NCBI GenBank assembly: GCA_019419625.1
Contig: DXZO01000046.1
Coordinates: 1-14,087, forward strand
Reading direction: 5' to 3'
Origin: Collinsella sp.
GTDB taxonomy: Bacteria > Actinomycetota > Coriobacteriia > Coriobacteriales > Coriobacteriaceae
Length of the DNA stretch: 14,087 nt
Part shown: one piece after another, positions 1 to 6,728 of the stretch
Numbering within the stretch: position 1 is the first letter of the stretch
How the letters are laid out: the number at the start of each line of letters is the position of its first letter
Made by a program: the position numbers and the translations under genes
Notes under the pieces: model-generated
Databases searched by the model: none
The model's input: only the letters and a program-made list of their open reading frames with translations
Told to the model about the DNA's origin: nothing

Positions 1-297
1 GTCAATCAGCTTACCGGCGGCCTCAACGGACAGAGCCTTGGAAACACCAACGGAAACCATGGGCTTGCCGGCGAAACGCTCAGCCTGGACATCCTTATCG
101 GCTGCGACGACGACGGCCTTGGCACCGGCGATCTCGCTCTTGGTGAGCTCGTTCTCGACACCGACCTGGCCATGGGTCTCGACCTTAATGGTCAGACCTC
201 GCTCGGCAGCTGCCTTCTCCAGCGCCTCCTTCGCCATGAAGGTGTGCGCGATGCCGGTCGGGCAACCGGTGGCGGCGATGATGTCAAACTTAGCCAT
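1..297 (-). CDS. PTS fructose-family EIIB domain, 3' end cut by window edge
   Basis: This is the cytoplasmic phosphocarrier domain IIB of a fructose-type phosphotransferase system. It takes phosphate from EIIA and passes it to the sugar during membrane uptake. The 99 visible residues begin MAKFDIIAATGCPTGIAHT, and Cys12 in the C-P-T-G-I-A-H-T motif is the phosphorylated residue. The remainder (KAVVVAADKDVQAERFAGKP) is typical of the Fru IIB fold. The start at 297 is supported by an AAGGAGG Shine-Dalgarno about 6 nt upstream (301-309 region). Since IIB domains are about 100 residues long, the gene may end just outside the window or continue as an IIBC or IIABC fusion. It is divergent from a MurR/RpiR-type regulator, which probably controls it. 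The actual sugar cannot be read from this domain. Confidence 0.9.
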   Translation of the reverse strand, partial: MAKFDIIAATGCPTGIAHTFMAKEALEKAAAERGLTIKVETHGQVGVENELTKSEIAGAKAVVVAADKDVQAERFAGKPMVSVGVSKALSVEAAGKLID

Positions 298-422
298 GTG
301 TCCCTCCTTTTTAAGTTTTGCGCCCGCAGGCGCTCCCCTACACGCGCGTCCTTGCGCGCTTTTCCACAACTGAAAGATACCAACCTACCGTCCGCGTGAG
401 AAGAGACAAGGCGCAATTCTCC

Positions 423-462
423 GGTGAAAGGTTCTTTCATAACCGTAAACGGTAGGTGAAAG
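423..462. promoter_or_regulatory. Candidate operator cluster between PTS gene and MurR/RpiR regulator
   Basis: The divergent spacer contains a perfect dyad TGAAAG-GTT-CTTTCA at 425-439. A second dyad ACCGT-AA-ACGGT follows at 442-453. The octamer GGTGAAAG occurs as a direct repeat at 423-430 and 455-462, 32 bp apart (about three helical turns), and the second copy is part of an imperfect palindrome GGTGAAAGTTTACC. The geometry is seen in the sequence. That this is the binding site of the adjacent RpiR-type regulator is inference from its position. On the minus strand a weak promoter-like pair (TTGCCG, 16 nt, TAAACT) overlaps the second repeat and could serve the PTS gene. Confidence 0.5.
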
Positions 463-490
463 TTTACCATCAACACTTGAAACGGCAAGG

Positions 491-521
491 TGTATCTTGT
501 TATTGAAAATCCCCCTATACT
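491..521 (+). promoter_or_regulatory. Probable promoter of the MurR/RpiR-type regulator gene
   Basis: A good -10 hexamer TATACT lies at 516-521. The best upstream partner (TGTATC at 491-496, spacing 19) is poor, so this would be a regulated or activator-assisted promoter. Transcription would begin around 528. That places the ATG at 522 outside or at the very edge of the transcript and favours translation from 570. Confidence 0.45.
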
Positions 522-558
522 ATGACATTACAAAACGATTCCGATTTTCATGCCAACC

Positions 559-563
559 AGGAG
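559..563 (+). promoter_or_regulatory. Ribosome binding site deciding the regulator start
   Basis: AGGAG stands 6 nt before the ATG at 570. No comparable site precedes the upstream in-frame ATG at 522, which lies directly on the -10 box edge. Confidence 0.75.
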
Positions 564-569
564 CCATCC

Positions 570-1427
570 ATGACCGATAGTAGCAAGAGCGCACTTTCCC
601 TCATTAGTACCCATCAGGGATACAGCGAGTCCGAGCAGCGCATTGTCGACTATATATTGGAGCACCAGTCCGAGGCGCCACGCCTCACGGCGGCTCAGCT
701 CTCGCGCGCCGCCGCCACGTCCGAGGCGACCGTTTCGCGCTTCTGCCGCAAGCTTGGCTTTGGCAGCTTCCGCAGCTTTCAGTTTTCGTTGGCGAGGGAT
801 TTGGAAAGCCAGCGCAACGAGGGCCTGACTGACGAAGTCTCGCTCGACAATATGGAGCAGAGCCTTAAGAACATCCTGGCTGCCAAGGTGAGCGAGCTTA
901 ATGCGACCATCGACGGGATCGACCACGATACGTTGGCGGCTGTTGTGCATGCCCTTAAGCATGCAGGGGTTATTGAGTTTGCGGCTGTGGGCAATACGAA
1001 CGCGGTCGCGCTCGATGCGACGTTTAAGTTTTCGCAGCTGGGCCTGCGCTGCATGGCAAGCACCATTAGCGAGACCTCGATCGGGTTTGCGCTCACGCTA
1101 CGCCCCGGCGACGTCATCGTGCTCATCTCAAACTCCGGCAAATCGCGCCGACTGAATCGCATGGCAAAAGCTGCTCGCGACTGCGGTGCAACCGTAGTCG
1201 TCATCAGCAGCGACAGCAAGTCTCCACTCGCACGCCTGGCAGACTATACTTTTAATACCGTCAACCACGAGGCGTTGCTGACGACGGGCGACTTTGCGTT
1301 CTCCAAGATCAGCGCCACGATGATCATCGAAGTCATCTACAACTTCCTGCTGCCCGAGATTGAAGACGCTCGCGAACATATCAGCTACTACGAGGAGCTC
1401 ATCCAGCCGGACAAGGTCGTTGAGTAA
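570..1427 (+). CDS. MurR/RpiR-family transcriptional regulator (HTH + SIS domain)
   Basis: This is a sugar-phosphate-responsive DNA-binding regulator of 285 residues, the usual length for the family. Residues about 1-77 form the N-terminal HTH_6 domain; the recognition helix region has the family pattern S-x-A-T-V-S-R-F-C-R-K-L-G-F (51-64). Residues about 125-265 form the SIS (sugar isomerase) domain. Its sugar-phosphate-binding motifs are VGNTNA (140-145) and the Ser-rich VLISNSGKSRR (184-194). It is transcribed away from a fructose-type PTS gene, and the shared spacer carries dyad repeats. It therefore most likely represses or activates that PTS locus in response to a phosphorylated sugar. 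The effector is unknown; amino sugars, N-acetylmuramate-6-P and ketose phosphates all occur in this family. The start at 570 rather than 522 is chosen for its Shine-Dalgarno. Confidence 0.9.
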   Translation: MTDSSKSALSLISTHQGYSESEQRIVDYILEHQSEAPRLTAAQLSRAAATSEATVSRFCRKLGFGSFRSFQFSLARDLESQRNEGLTDEVSLDNMEQSLKNILAAKVSELNATIDGIDHDTLAAVVHALKHAGVIEFAAVGNTNAVALDATFKFSQLGLRCMASTISETSIGFALTLRPGDVIVLISNSGKSRRLNRMAKAARDCGATVVVISSDSKSPLARLADYTFNTVNHEALLTTGDFAFSKISATMIIEVIYNFLLPEIEDAREHISYYEELIQPDKVVE

Positions 1428-1435
1428 AACGCGTA

Positions 1436-1468
1436 GTGGGACAAAAATTTCAGTCTATTTTGTCCCAC
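1436..1468. terminator. Perfect 11-bp stem-loop between convergent genes
   Basis: GTGGGACAAAA (1436-1446) and TTTTGTCCCAC (1458-1468) form a perfect 11-bp stem around an 11-nt loop. It lies 8 nt after the regulator stop and 18 nt after the recN stop, so it can form in both transcripts. There is no real T-run outside the stem on the plus strand, and only a displaced TTTT on the minus strand. Termination is therefore inferred from position. It could instead protect 3' ends or be a copy of a dispersed repeat. Confidence 0.6.
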
Positions 1469-1486
1469 CAACACCGCTGATACGAC

Positions 1487-3115
1487 CTAGCCTCGAACTT
1501 CTTCGAGCATCTGCTTTGCGTGGGCCAAGCTTGCCTCGGACTGATCGCCGCTGAGCATGCGGGCGATCTCGGCGGTACGCGCTTCGCCGGTTACCTCGTC
1601 CAAATGCGTCTGGGGAACATCGCCCGGCTCCTTGCTGACAACATAATGCTTGTCGGCCATGACGGCGACTTGCGCCAAGTGGGTTACGACAATCACTTGA
1701 TGCGTAGCGGCAAGATCGACCAGCACACCAGCAAGAGCACGAGCCGTGGAGCCGCCGACACCGGCATCGACCTCGTCAAATACCAGTGTATCGACGCCGT
1801 CAGCATTACCCAAGACCACCTTGCTCGCGAGCATAACGCGGCTGAGCTCGCCGCCCGACGCAATTCGGCGCAGGGGACGCGGCGTCAAGCCGGCACCGCT
1901 GCGATACAAAAGCTCGTAACTCGAAGGACCCGCCGGCGTCCACTCAGCGCGCGGAAGATCATGCGACTCCCAAACGAGCTCGGCACCGCCCATCTCCAAG
2001 CGTGCCATCTGACGACCGACCTCGTGGCAGAAGCGCGGGGCCGCCGTATTGCGAGCGCGCTTAAGCGCCTTGGCAGCGGCAAACAACTCGCGCTCGGCAG
2101 CACCAAGTGATTCACGCGCCTTTTTGATCTGTTCATCGCCATCATCGACCAGGGACAGCAGCTCTTGCGAGCGATCGCGCATGGCAAAAACATCGTCCAT
2201 CGTGGGACCCCACTGACGCAACAGGCCCTTGAGGTCGGAATACCGCTCACGCATGCGAGCGAGCTCGCGCGGGTTGAAGGCGACGCCATCGCGATAGGCA
2301 CGAAGCTCGTTCGCGCTATCCTCAAGGGAGATGCAGGCATCCGAAAGCGCATCGGCAATGTCGCCCAGTTTGCGATCGACGGTAGCCATACGGGAAAGCT
2401 CTGCCACGGCGCTGTTCACGGCATCGAGCGCTCCACCTTCGGCGGCAAGCGATGCATGGGCATCGTTAGCTGTGGCAACCAGTACCTCGGCATGTTCGGA
2501 GCGCGGCAGCAGTTCCTCGAGTTCCTCATACTCGCCCGGCTTGGGGTCGACCTCGCCGATGCGCTCGAGGGCAAAGCGAGCCTCCTCGACACGGCTCCCC
2601 TGCGCGCGTGAGGCTTCCTCCACGCGACGGACCTCCTTGGCAGCCGCACGCGACGCCTTGAAGCAGGCACGGTAACGGTCGAGCGCCTCGAGCGCAGAGC
2701 GACCAGCCCAGGCATCAACCATGGCAACATGATGCGCCGGATCGAGCAGACGCTGGTGTTCATGCTGGCCGCACAGATCCATCATCACGCCGACGCGCTC
2801 GGAAAGCTCGCGCACGCTAGCGATGCGGCCGTCAATCTTGACGCGGCTGCGACCCTCGGCAGAAAGGCTGCGCTGCACGGTAAAGCCCTCCGTGTCGTGC
2901 GGGCCGTCGAACAAGCGCGCCTCGACGCTCGCCAGCGCCTCTCCCTCGCGCACGGTCGACGAATCTGCACGCTCGCCCAAAATGAGCTTGAGCGCCGAGA
3001 GCAGCGCGGTCTTACCGGCACCGGTCTCGCCAGTCAAAACCGTTAGGCCCGCACTCGGCACCAGCGTCGCCTCGCGAATGAGCGCGATGTTGGAAACCTG
3101 CAGCTCATCGATCAT
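1487..3115 (-). CDS. recN: DNA repair protein RecN (SMC-like ATPase)
   Basis: RecN is a cytoplasmic SMC-like ATPase that gathers DNA ends during double-strand break repair. From the chosen start it has 542 residues, close to the usual 550-570. Visible motifs are Walker A GETGAGKT (29-36), the CGQHEHQ segment (115-121) typical of RecN, the ABC signature ASGGELSR (419-426), Walker B LVFDEVDAGVGG (444-455) and the switch His in VTHLAQVA (477-484). The middle (about 140-355) is a long helical coiled-coil arm with a central hinge-like region. An upstream in-frame ATG exists at 3127. I prefer 3115 because GGAG lies 6 nt before it and the family begins M-x-x-E-L-x-V-x-N-x-A-L-I. The start overlaps the end of nadK by 11 nt, implying translational coupling. 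Confidence 0.95.
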   Translation of the reverse strand: MIDELQVSNIALIREATLVPSAGLTVLTGETGAGKTALLSALKLILGERADSSTVREGEALASVEARLFDGPHDTEGFTVQRSLSAEGRSRVKIDGRIASVRELSERVGVMMDLCGQHEHQRLLDPAHHVAMVDAWAGRSALEALDRYRACFKASRAAAKEVRRVEEASRAQGSRVEEARFALERIGEVDPKPGEYEELEELLPRSEHAEVLVATANDAHASLAAEGGALDAVNSAVAELSRMATVDRKLGDIADALSDACISLEDSANELRAYRDGVAFNPRELARMRERYSDLKGLLRQWGPTMDDVFAMRDRSQELLSLVDDGDEQIKKARESLGAAERELFAAAKALKRARNTAAPRFCHEVGRQMARLEMGGAELVWESHDLPRAEWTPAGPSSYELLYRSGAGLTPRPLRRIASGGELSRVMLASKVVLGNADGVDTLVFDEVDAGVGGSTARALAGVLVDLAATHQVIVVTHLAQVAVMADKHYVVSKEPGDVPQTHLDEVTGEARTAEIARMLSGDQSEASLAHAKQMLEEVRG

Positions 3116-3965
3116 GGCGCACTCCATAGAACACGCGGCTCACCGAGTTATAGAAGCTCTCGGGACCGTAATCGAGCAGCAGCACGTCTCCGGGACCGCG
3201 ACGCACCGCCACGCTCTCAACGGTGCCATCGCAGGTAATAAACTGTCCATCGATAGCGATCGCCGGAACACTCGGACGGTCATCAGACATAAAGATCTCG
3301 ACGACATCGCTCGGCGAGGTCAAAAAGGCGCGAGCCTGAATGGTATGCGGAGCAATCGGCACACAGACCATGCCCGTGTAATCGGGGCTGACGATGGGAC
3401 CGCCGGCGGATAGCGCGTAGCCGGTGGAGCCAGTCGCCGTCGATACAACCACGCCGTCGCCACGCAGTCGATCGATATGGTGGCCCGACACCGTGATGTC
3501 AAATTCGACCATATCGGACAGGGGGCCGCGCGTAAGTGCCATATCGTTGAGGGCAAACGTGCGCACGACATCCTTCGTGCCGTCTTCGCGCACGGACACG
3601 ATATCCGCGGCGATGGTGGCGCGGCGGCTCACGTGCAGCTCGCCGGACAGGGCGTCGCTCACGACCTGCAGAATGTCGCGCTCCTCGGGGCTCGCAGCAG
3701 TTAAAAAACCCAGGTGACCATAGGAAAGACCAAGGATAGGAATCTCGCGATGGTTGAGAATGCGGGCAGCGCGCAGCAGCGTACCGTCGCCGCCGAGCGT
3801 AATGACCAGATCGGAGCCGTCAATATCAGGCGTGCTTTGAATCTTCGATCGCTGGTCGGCAGCCCATGCGACCTCATAGCCCTGGCGCGTCAGCCAAAGC
3901 TCGAGCATCAGGCCGCTCTCGACCGCCTCTTGCTTGTAGTAATTGGGAACCAGAAAGACCTTCAT
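3105..3965 (-). CDS. nadK: NAD kinase
   Basis: NadK phosphorylates the 2'-hydroxyl of the adenosine ribose of NAD to make NADP in the cytosol. The 286-residue protein shows the hallmark GGDGT (58-62), the Y-G-x-L-G-F-L segment (82-88) and the GDGVVVSTATGSTGYALSAGG segment (169-189), which includes the conserved nucleotide-binding loop. Residues ALND (138-141) replace the more common LNE, a conservative change. The ATG overlaps the tlyA stop by 4 nt (ATGA), and no clear Shine-Dalgarno is seen, so translation probably depends on tlyA. The tlyA-nadK-recN order is a common actinobacterial arrangement. Confidence 0.96.
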   Translation of the reverse strand: MKVFLVPNYYKQEAVESGLMLELWLTRQGYEVAWAADQRSKIQSTPDIDGSDLVITLGGDGTLLRAARILNHREIPILGLSYGHLGFLTAASPEERDILQVVSDALSGELHVSRRATIAADIVSVREDGTKDVVRTFALNDMALTRGPLSDMVEFDITVSGHHIDRLRGDGVVVSTATGSTGYALSAGGPIVSPDYTGMVCVPIAPHTIQARAFLTSPSDVVEIFMSDDRPSVPAIAIDGQFITCDGTVESVAVRRGPGDVLLLDYGPESFYNSVSRVFYGVRHDR

Positions 3966-4774
3966 AGCGTTGCAGCTTTCTCGCTCAAAACCGATACCTG
4001 GGATTGCAGCTCATCGTCGGCGCGCTCCCCGGGGACAAACCTTGTGCCGTACAAGAAAAACTCAACGTTGCCCTTAGCGCCATGGATGGGCGACACGCAC
4101 ACGTCAAGCGGGAACAGGCCCTTGACGGCAAAAAGCTCAATCGCCGCCACGAGCGTATCGCGGCGGACGGCGGGGTCGGTCACGATACCGCCCTCGCCCA
4201 CCAGCGCAGCCGGCGCCTCAAACTGGGGCTTTACGAGCGTGCAGAACGAACCCGAAGGCTTCAGGCACGCCAGCACGGCGTCGATTATATTCGCGATGCT
4301 GGTAAACGAGACATCGCACACAGCCAGGTCGATGGCGCCGGCATAACCAAGTTCAGGCAGCTGCGTCACGTTTGTGCGCTCATGCAGCGTCACGCGATCG
4401 TCCTGACGCAGCGACCAATCAAACTGGGCACGGCCCACGTCCACCGAGACAACGGTCGCAGCTCCGCGCTTGAGCAGGCAATCGGTAAAGCCGCCGGTAG
4501 AGCAGCCCACATCCAGACAGGCAAGGCCCGTCGGATTGATGCCAAACGCATCGAGCGCACCTTCGAGCTTAAGGCCGCCGCGGCCAACATAGGGAATGCG
4601 CCCCTTCACGTGCAGCGGCAGGCCCGGGGTCACCTTAAGGCCCGGCGAAGACAAGCGCTCGCCGCCACTCGAGACCAAGCCGGCCATAAGAGTGCGAAGG
4701 GCATCCGCGCGATCGGCGCAGATGCCCTGTGAAATCAGTTCGTCATCAAGACGCACGCGTTTCATGAATGCCAT
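3962..4774 (-). CDS. tlyA: TlyA-family rRNA 2'-O-methyltransferase
   Basis: TlyA proteins methylate ribose 2'-hydroxyls of 16S and/or 23S rRNA, which in mycobacteria makes ribosomes sensitive to capreomycin. From ATG 4774 the protein has 270 residues. It has an N-terminal S4 RNA-binding domain (about 5-62) and an FtsJ/RrmJ-type Rossmann methyltransferase domain (about 63-250). The SAM-binding motif is CLDVGCSTGGFTD (86-98). K69, D154, K182 and E238 fit the K-D-K-E catalytic tetrad known for the family. A TTG one codon upstream (4777) and an ATG at 4765 are alternative starts; none has a strong Shine-Dalgarno. It follows xseB by 35 nt and overlaps nadK by 4 nt. Haemolysin annotation, common for this family, is not supported by the visible domains. 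Confidence 0.93.
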   Translation of the reverse strand: MAFMKRVRLDDELISQGICADRADALRTLMAGLVSSGGERLSSPGLKVTPGLPLHVKGRIPYVGRGGLKLEGALDAFGINPTGLACLDVGCSTGGFTDCLLKRGAATVVSVDVGRAQFDWSLRQDDRVTLHERTNVTQLPELGYAGAIDLAVCDVSFTSIANIIDAVLACLKPSGSFCTLVKPQFEAPAALVGEGGIVTDPAVRRDTLVAAIELFAVKGLFPLDVCVSPIHGAKGNVEFFLYGTRFVPGERADDELQSQVSVLSEKAATL

Positions 4775-4809
4775 CAACCATTCGTATCCGGAGATGCGGC
4801 CTAGCTATC

Positions 4810-5040
4810 CTAGGATTCGTTTGCCGCATCCTCATCGTATTCCTGCTCGAGCTTATCGGCCTCACGCGGCGTCAGCTCAAACTTATCGACCATGTCGACC
4901 GCGCGGGAGCCCAGCTCAATCGCCTCGTCAAACAGATCGAGCGAACGCTCCAAGGAGGTATCCTTGGAGCGAACGGTAGCGATGATCTGATCCAAACGGT
5001 CTGAGATCTCGTCAAAGTTGCGGACAGAACCCTCTGGCAT
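4810..5040 (-). CDS. xseB: Exodeoxyribonuclease VII small subunit
   Basis: XseB is the small helical subunit of exonuclease VII, several copies of which wrap the XseA coiled coil. The 76-residue protein has the family pattern F-D-E-I-x-x-R-L-D-Q-I-I (9-20) followed by S-L-E-R-S-L-D-L-F-D-E-A (29-40), and ends in an acidic tail. It starts 2 nt after the nusB stop codon, so the two are coupled. The large subunit gene xseA, which usually precedes xseB, is not in this window. Confidence 0.88.
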   Translation of the reverse strand: MPEGSVRNFDEISDRLDQIIATVRSKDTSLERSLDLFDEAIELGSRAVDMVDKFELTPREADKLEQEYDEDAANES

Positions 5041-5042
5041 GA

Positions 5043-5615
5043 CTACTCCTCGACGGCCTCAGCAGCGTCCACATCCTCGGCCAGCACACCAGCCTCAGCC
5101 TGGGCAACCGCAACTTTAGCGGCAGCCTCGGCAGCCTGGGCCTCCTCGCGAGCGCGATCCTCGGCGAGCAGCTCTTGGTACAGGTCCTCGCCCGGCAGCT
5201 CCTCGCTGCGAGCGATCTTGCCCAGCACGCCGTTGACGAACGACGCGGACTGGTCGGTGCCGTAGGCCTTGGCAAGCTCGACGGCCTCGTTGATCACGAT
5301 GGCGTCCGAGACCTCCTCGTCGGTGAGGAAACGCATCTCATAGACGGCGATACGCAGCAGATTGCGGTCGGCGCCGGGCATGCGCATAAGATCCCAGTTC
5401 TTGGCAACGGAGCGCAGAGCGCAGTCGATGCGGTCGATATGCTCGTAAGCACCGCGGCACAGCTCCAGCGCATAGGGGTCGAGGGGACCCTTCGAGATCA
5501 GGAAATCGCCCTCGAGGACGCGCTCGAGCGGGCTGTCCGTGGCCTCGGCCTGGAACAGCAGCTGCAGCGCCTGACTGCGGGCAAGCGTACGCCCGCGATA
5601 AACCTTAAGGCTCAA
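5043..5615 (-). CDS. nusB: Transcription antitermination factor NusB with acidic C-terminal tail
   Basis: NusB binds boxA RNA together with NusE (ribosomal protein S10) in rRNA antitermination complexes. Residues about 8-137 are the helical NusB domain: ARSQALQLLFQ (12-22), NLLRIAVYEMRF (85-96) and the C-terminal VINEAVELAKAYGTDQS..FVNGVLGKIAR (107-136). Residues 138-190 form an Ala/Glu-rich tail of about 50 residues that usual NusB proteins (about 130-150 aa) lack. The start is TTG at 5615. It is chosen because AAGGAG (5622-5627) lies 6 nt upstream, and no in-frame ATG occurs before the conserved core. The stop of the upstream asp23-family gene lies inside this leader. Confidence 0.93.
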   Translation of the reverse strand: MSLKVYRGRTLARSQALQLLFQAEATDSPLERVLEGDFLISKGPLDPYALELCRGAYEHIDRIDCALRSVAKNWDLMRMPGADRNLLRIAVYEMRFLTDEEVSDAIVINEAVELAKAYGTDQSASFVNGVLGKIARSEELPGEDLYQELLAEDRAREEAQAAEAAAKVAVAQAEAGVLAEDVDAAEAVEE

Positions 5616-5618
5616 AGG

Positions 5619-5981
5619 TTACTCCTTGGGGAAAACGAGGCCGTCGATGCAAACGTCAACGCGCTCGACCTCGACGCCCACCTGGGCATCGATGGCGGTG
5701 ACCACAGCGGCGCGAACGGCCTCGGCGAGTTTCTTGAACGGATAGCCAAAGAACACCACGACGCGCACGGTGAGTGCAAGCTTGTCGCCGATGACCTCGG
5801 CCTCGACCGCCGGCTCGGAAGCCGGGGCCTTAGACGAAAGCATCATGGAGACAAGGTTGGTGGCAAGGTCCTTGACGCCCACGGAGGCGATGCCCTCGAC
5901 ATCCGTGACGGCGCGCGAGACGATGGCGGTCAGAACATCGGGCGAAATGCCGATGCCATCAATCTTGATTTCCTGGGGCAT
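5619..5981 (-). CDS. Asp23/Gls24 family protein (YqhY-like)
   Basis: This is a small (120 aa) cytoplasmic protein of the DUF322/Asp23 family. It has the family's opening G-I-x-I-S-P-D-V-L-x-x-I-V (9-21), the VEGIASVG motif (28-35) and the hydrophobic strand LALTVRVVVFFGYPF (68-82). In Firmicutes the homologue YqhY lies next to nusB, as here, and is linked to lipid or acetyl-CoA carboxylase homeostasis; other members anchor to the membrane through partners. It has no signal peptide or membrane segment. AGGAGG precedes the ATG by 4 nt. It lies 24 nt after efp and 3 nt before nusB. The family is secure; its precise role is not. Confidence 0.88.
   Translation of the reverse strand: MPQEIKIDGIGISPDVLTAIVSRAVTDVEGIASVGVKDLATNLVSMMLSSKAPASEPAVEAEVIGDKLALTVRVVVFFGYPFKKLAEAVRAAVVTAIDAQVGVEVERVDVCIDGLVFPKE
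5622..5627 (-). promoter_or_regulatory. Strong ribosome binding site for the TTG start of nusB
   Basis: AAGGAG on the minus strand, 6 nt before TTG 5615, sits within the last codons of the upstream Asp23-family gene. It makes the non-ATG start credible and couples the two genes. Confidence 0.75.
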
Positions 5982-6005
5982 GAGTCCTCCTAGAAGAGTT
6001 GGTTG

Positions 6006-6569
6006 CTAGACGCGGGAGACGAACTTGCCGTCGCGGGTGTCAACCTTGATGACCTCGCCCTCGTTGAGGTACATGGGGACCTGGATGACAGCGCCAGTGT
6101 CGATGGTGGCCGGCTTGGTGGAACCCTGGACGGTGTCGCCCTTAAAGCCCGGGTCGGTCTGGACGATGGTGGTCTCGATGAACATCGGCGGGGTCACGCC
6201 CATGAGCTCGTCGTCGGCGAAGAGCAGCTGGCAGATGTCGTTCTCACGCAGCCACTTGGAGTTCTCGCCCACCATGTCCTCGGGAACGGGAACCTGCTCG
6301 TAGGACTCGTTGTCCATGAAGATGTAGTCGGTGCCGTCGTTGTAGAGGTACTGGAACTCACGGGTGGTGAGCATGACGCTCTCGAACTTGGTGCCGGCGT
6401 TGCAGGTGTTCTCAACGACACGACCGCTCTTGATATCGCGAGTCTTGTAGCGCACAAAAGCACCACCCTTGCCCGGCTTGACGTGCTGGAACTCGACGAT
6501 GGTATAAACCTTGTCCTTAATACGGAGACCGAGGCCGTTCTTGAAGTCGGCGGTAGAAATGGTAGGCAT
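6006..6569 (-). CDS. efp: Elongation factor P
   Basis: EF-P binds between the ribosomal P and E sites and relieves stalling on proline runs. The 187-residue protein has the usual three domains: a KOW-like domain 1 (about 1-65), OB domain 2 and C-terminal OB domain 3. The tip loop of domain 1 reads HVKPGKGGAF (29-38), with Lys34 at the position that is modified in E. coli. No modification gene (epmA, epmB, earP, ymfI) is in this window. C-terminal signatures GFKGDTVQGSTKPAT and TGAVIQVP are typical. GAAAGG lies about 6-7 nt before the ATG. The gene has its own -10 box and follows a terminator, and it is probably the first gene of a transcript running through recN. Confidence 0.97.
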   Translation of the reverse strand: MPTISTADFKNGLGLRIKDKVYTIVEFQHVKPGKGGAFVRYKTRDIKSGRVVENTCNAGTKFESVMLTTREFQYLYNDGTDYIFMDNESYEQVPVPEDMVGENSKWLRENDICQLLFADDELMGVTPPMFIETTIVQTDPGFKGDTVQGSTKPATIDTGAVIQVPMYLNEGEVIKVDTRDGKFVSRV

Positions 6570-6626
6570 AGCGACCTTTCTTCTTATGGGCAGAACGCAC
6601 AGGCGTCCAAATTACATACGACAGAA

Positions 6627-6656
6627 ATTATACACTTGCAGACGGCGCCTGCAGCG
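6627..6656 (-). promoter_or_regulatory. Probable efp promoter
   Basis: A perfect TATAAT (complement of 6627-6632) lies about 58 nt before the efp ATG and just downstream of the pepP terminator. The -35 region (GCTGCA or CTGCAG around 6649-6655) matches the consensus poorly. Transcription would start near 6620, giving a leader of about 50 nt. Confidence 0.6.
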
Positions 6657-6661
6657 AGCGC

Positions 6662-6706
6662 ATAAAAAGAGAACGCGGGGCGTCCGAATCGATCCGGACG
6701 TCCCGC
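6662..6706 (-). terminator. Rho-independent terminator after the Xaa-Pro peptidase gene
   Basis: On the minus strand, GCGGG-A-CGTCCG pairs with CGGACG-C-CCCGC (plus-strand 6675-6706). This gives 11 base pairs with one A-C mismatch and an 8-nt loop, followed by GTTCTCTTTTT (T-run complement of 6664-6668). It lies 22 nt after the peptidase stop and separates it from efp, which has its own -10 box. Confidence 0.85.
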
Positions 6707-6728
6707 CCCAAAAATCTATCGAAATGAG

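Noticed and set aside
360..368. TTTTCCACA resembling a DnaA box
   Set aside because: Single copy with one mismatch, no AT-rich unwinding region and no dnaA or dnaN nearby. Likely chance.
192..488. 98-codon minus-strand frame reaching into the divergent spacer
   Set aside because: It overlaps the EIIB gene out of frame. EIIB has the clear Cys motif and Shine-Dalgarno.
522..569. Upstream in-frame start of the MurR/RpiR-type regulator
   Set aside because: The ATG adjoins the -10 box, has no Shine-Dalgarno and adds 16 residues outside the family domain. The ATG at 570 has AGGAG at 6 nt.
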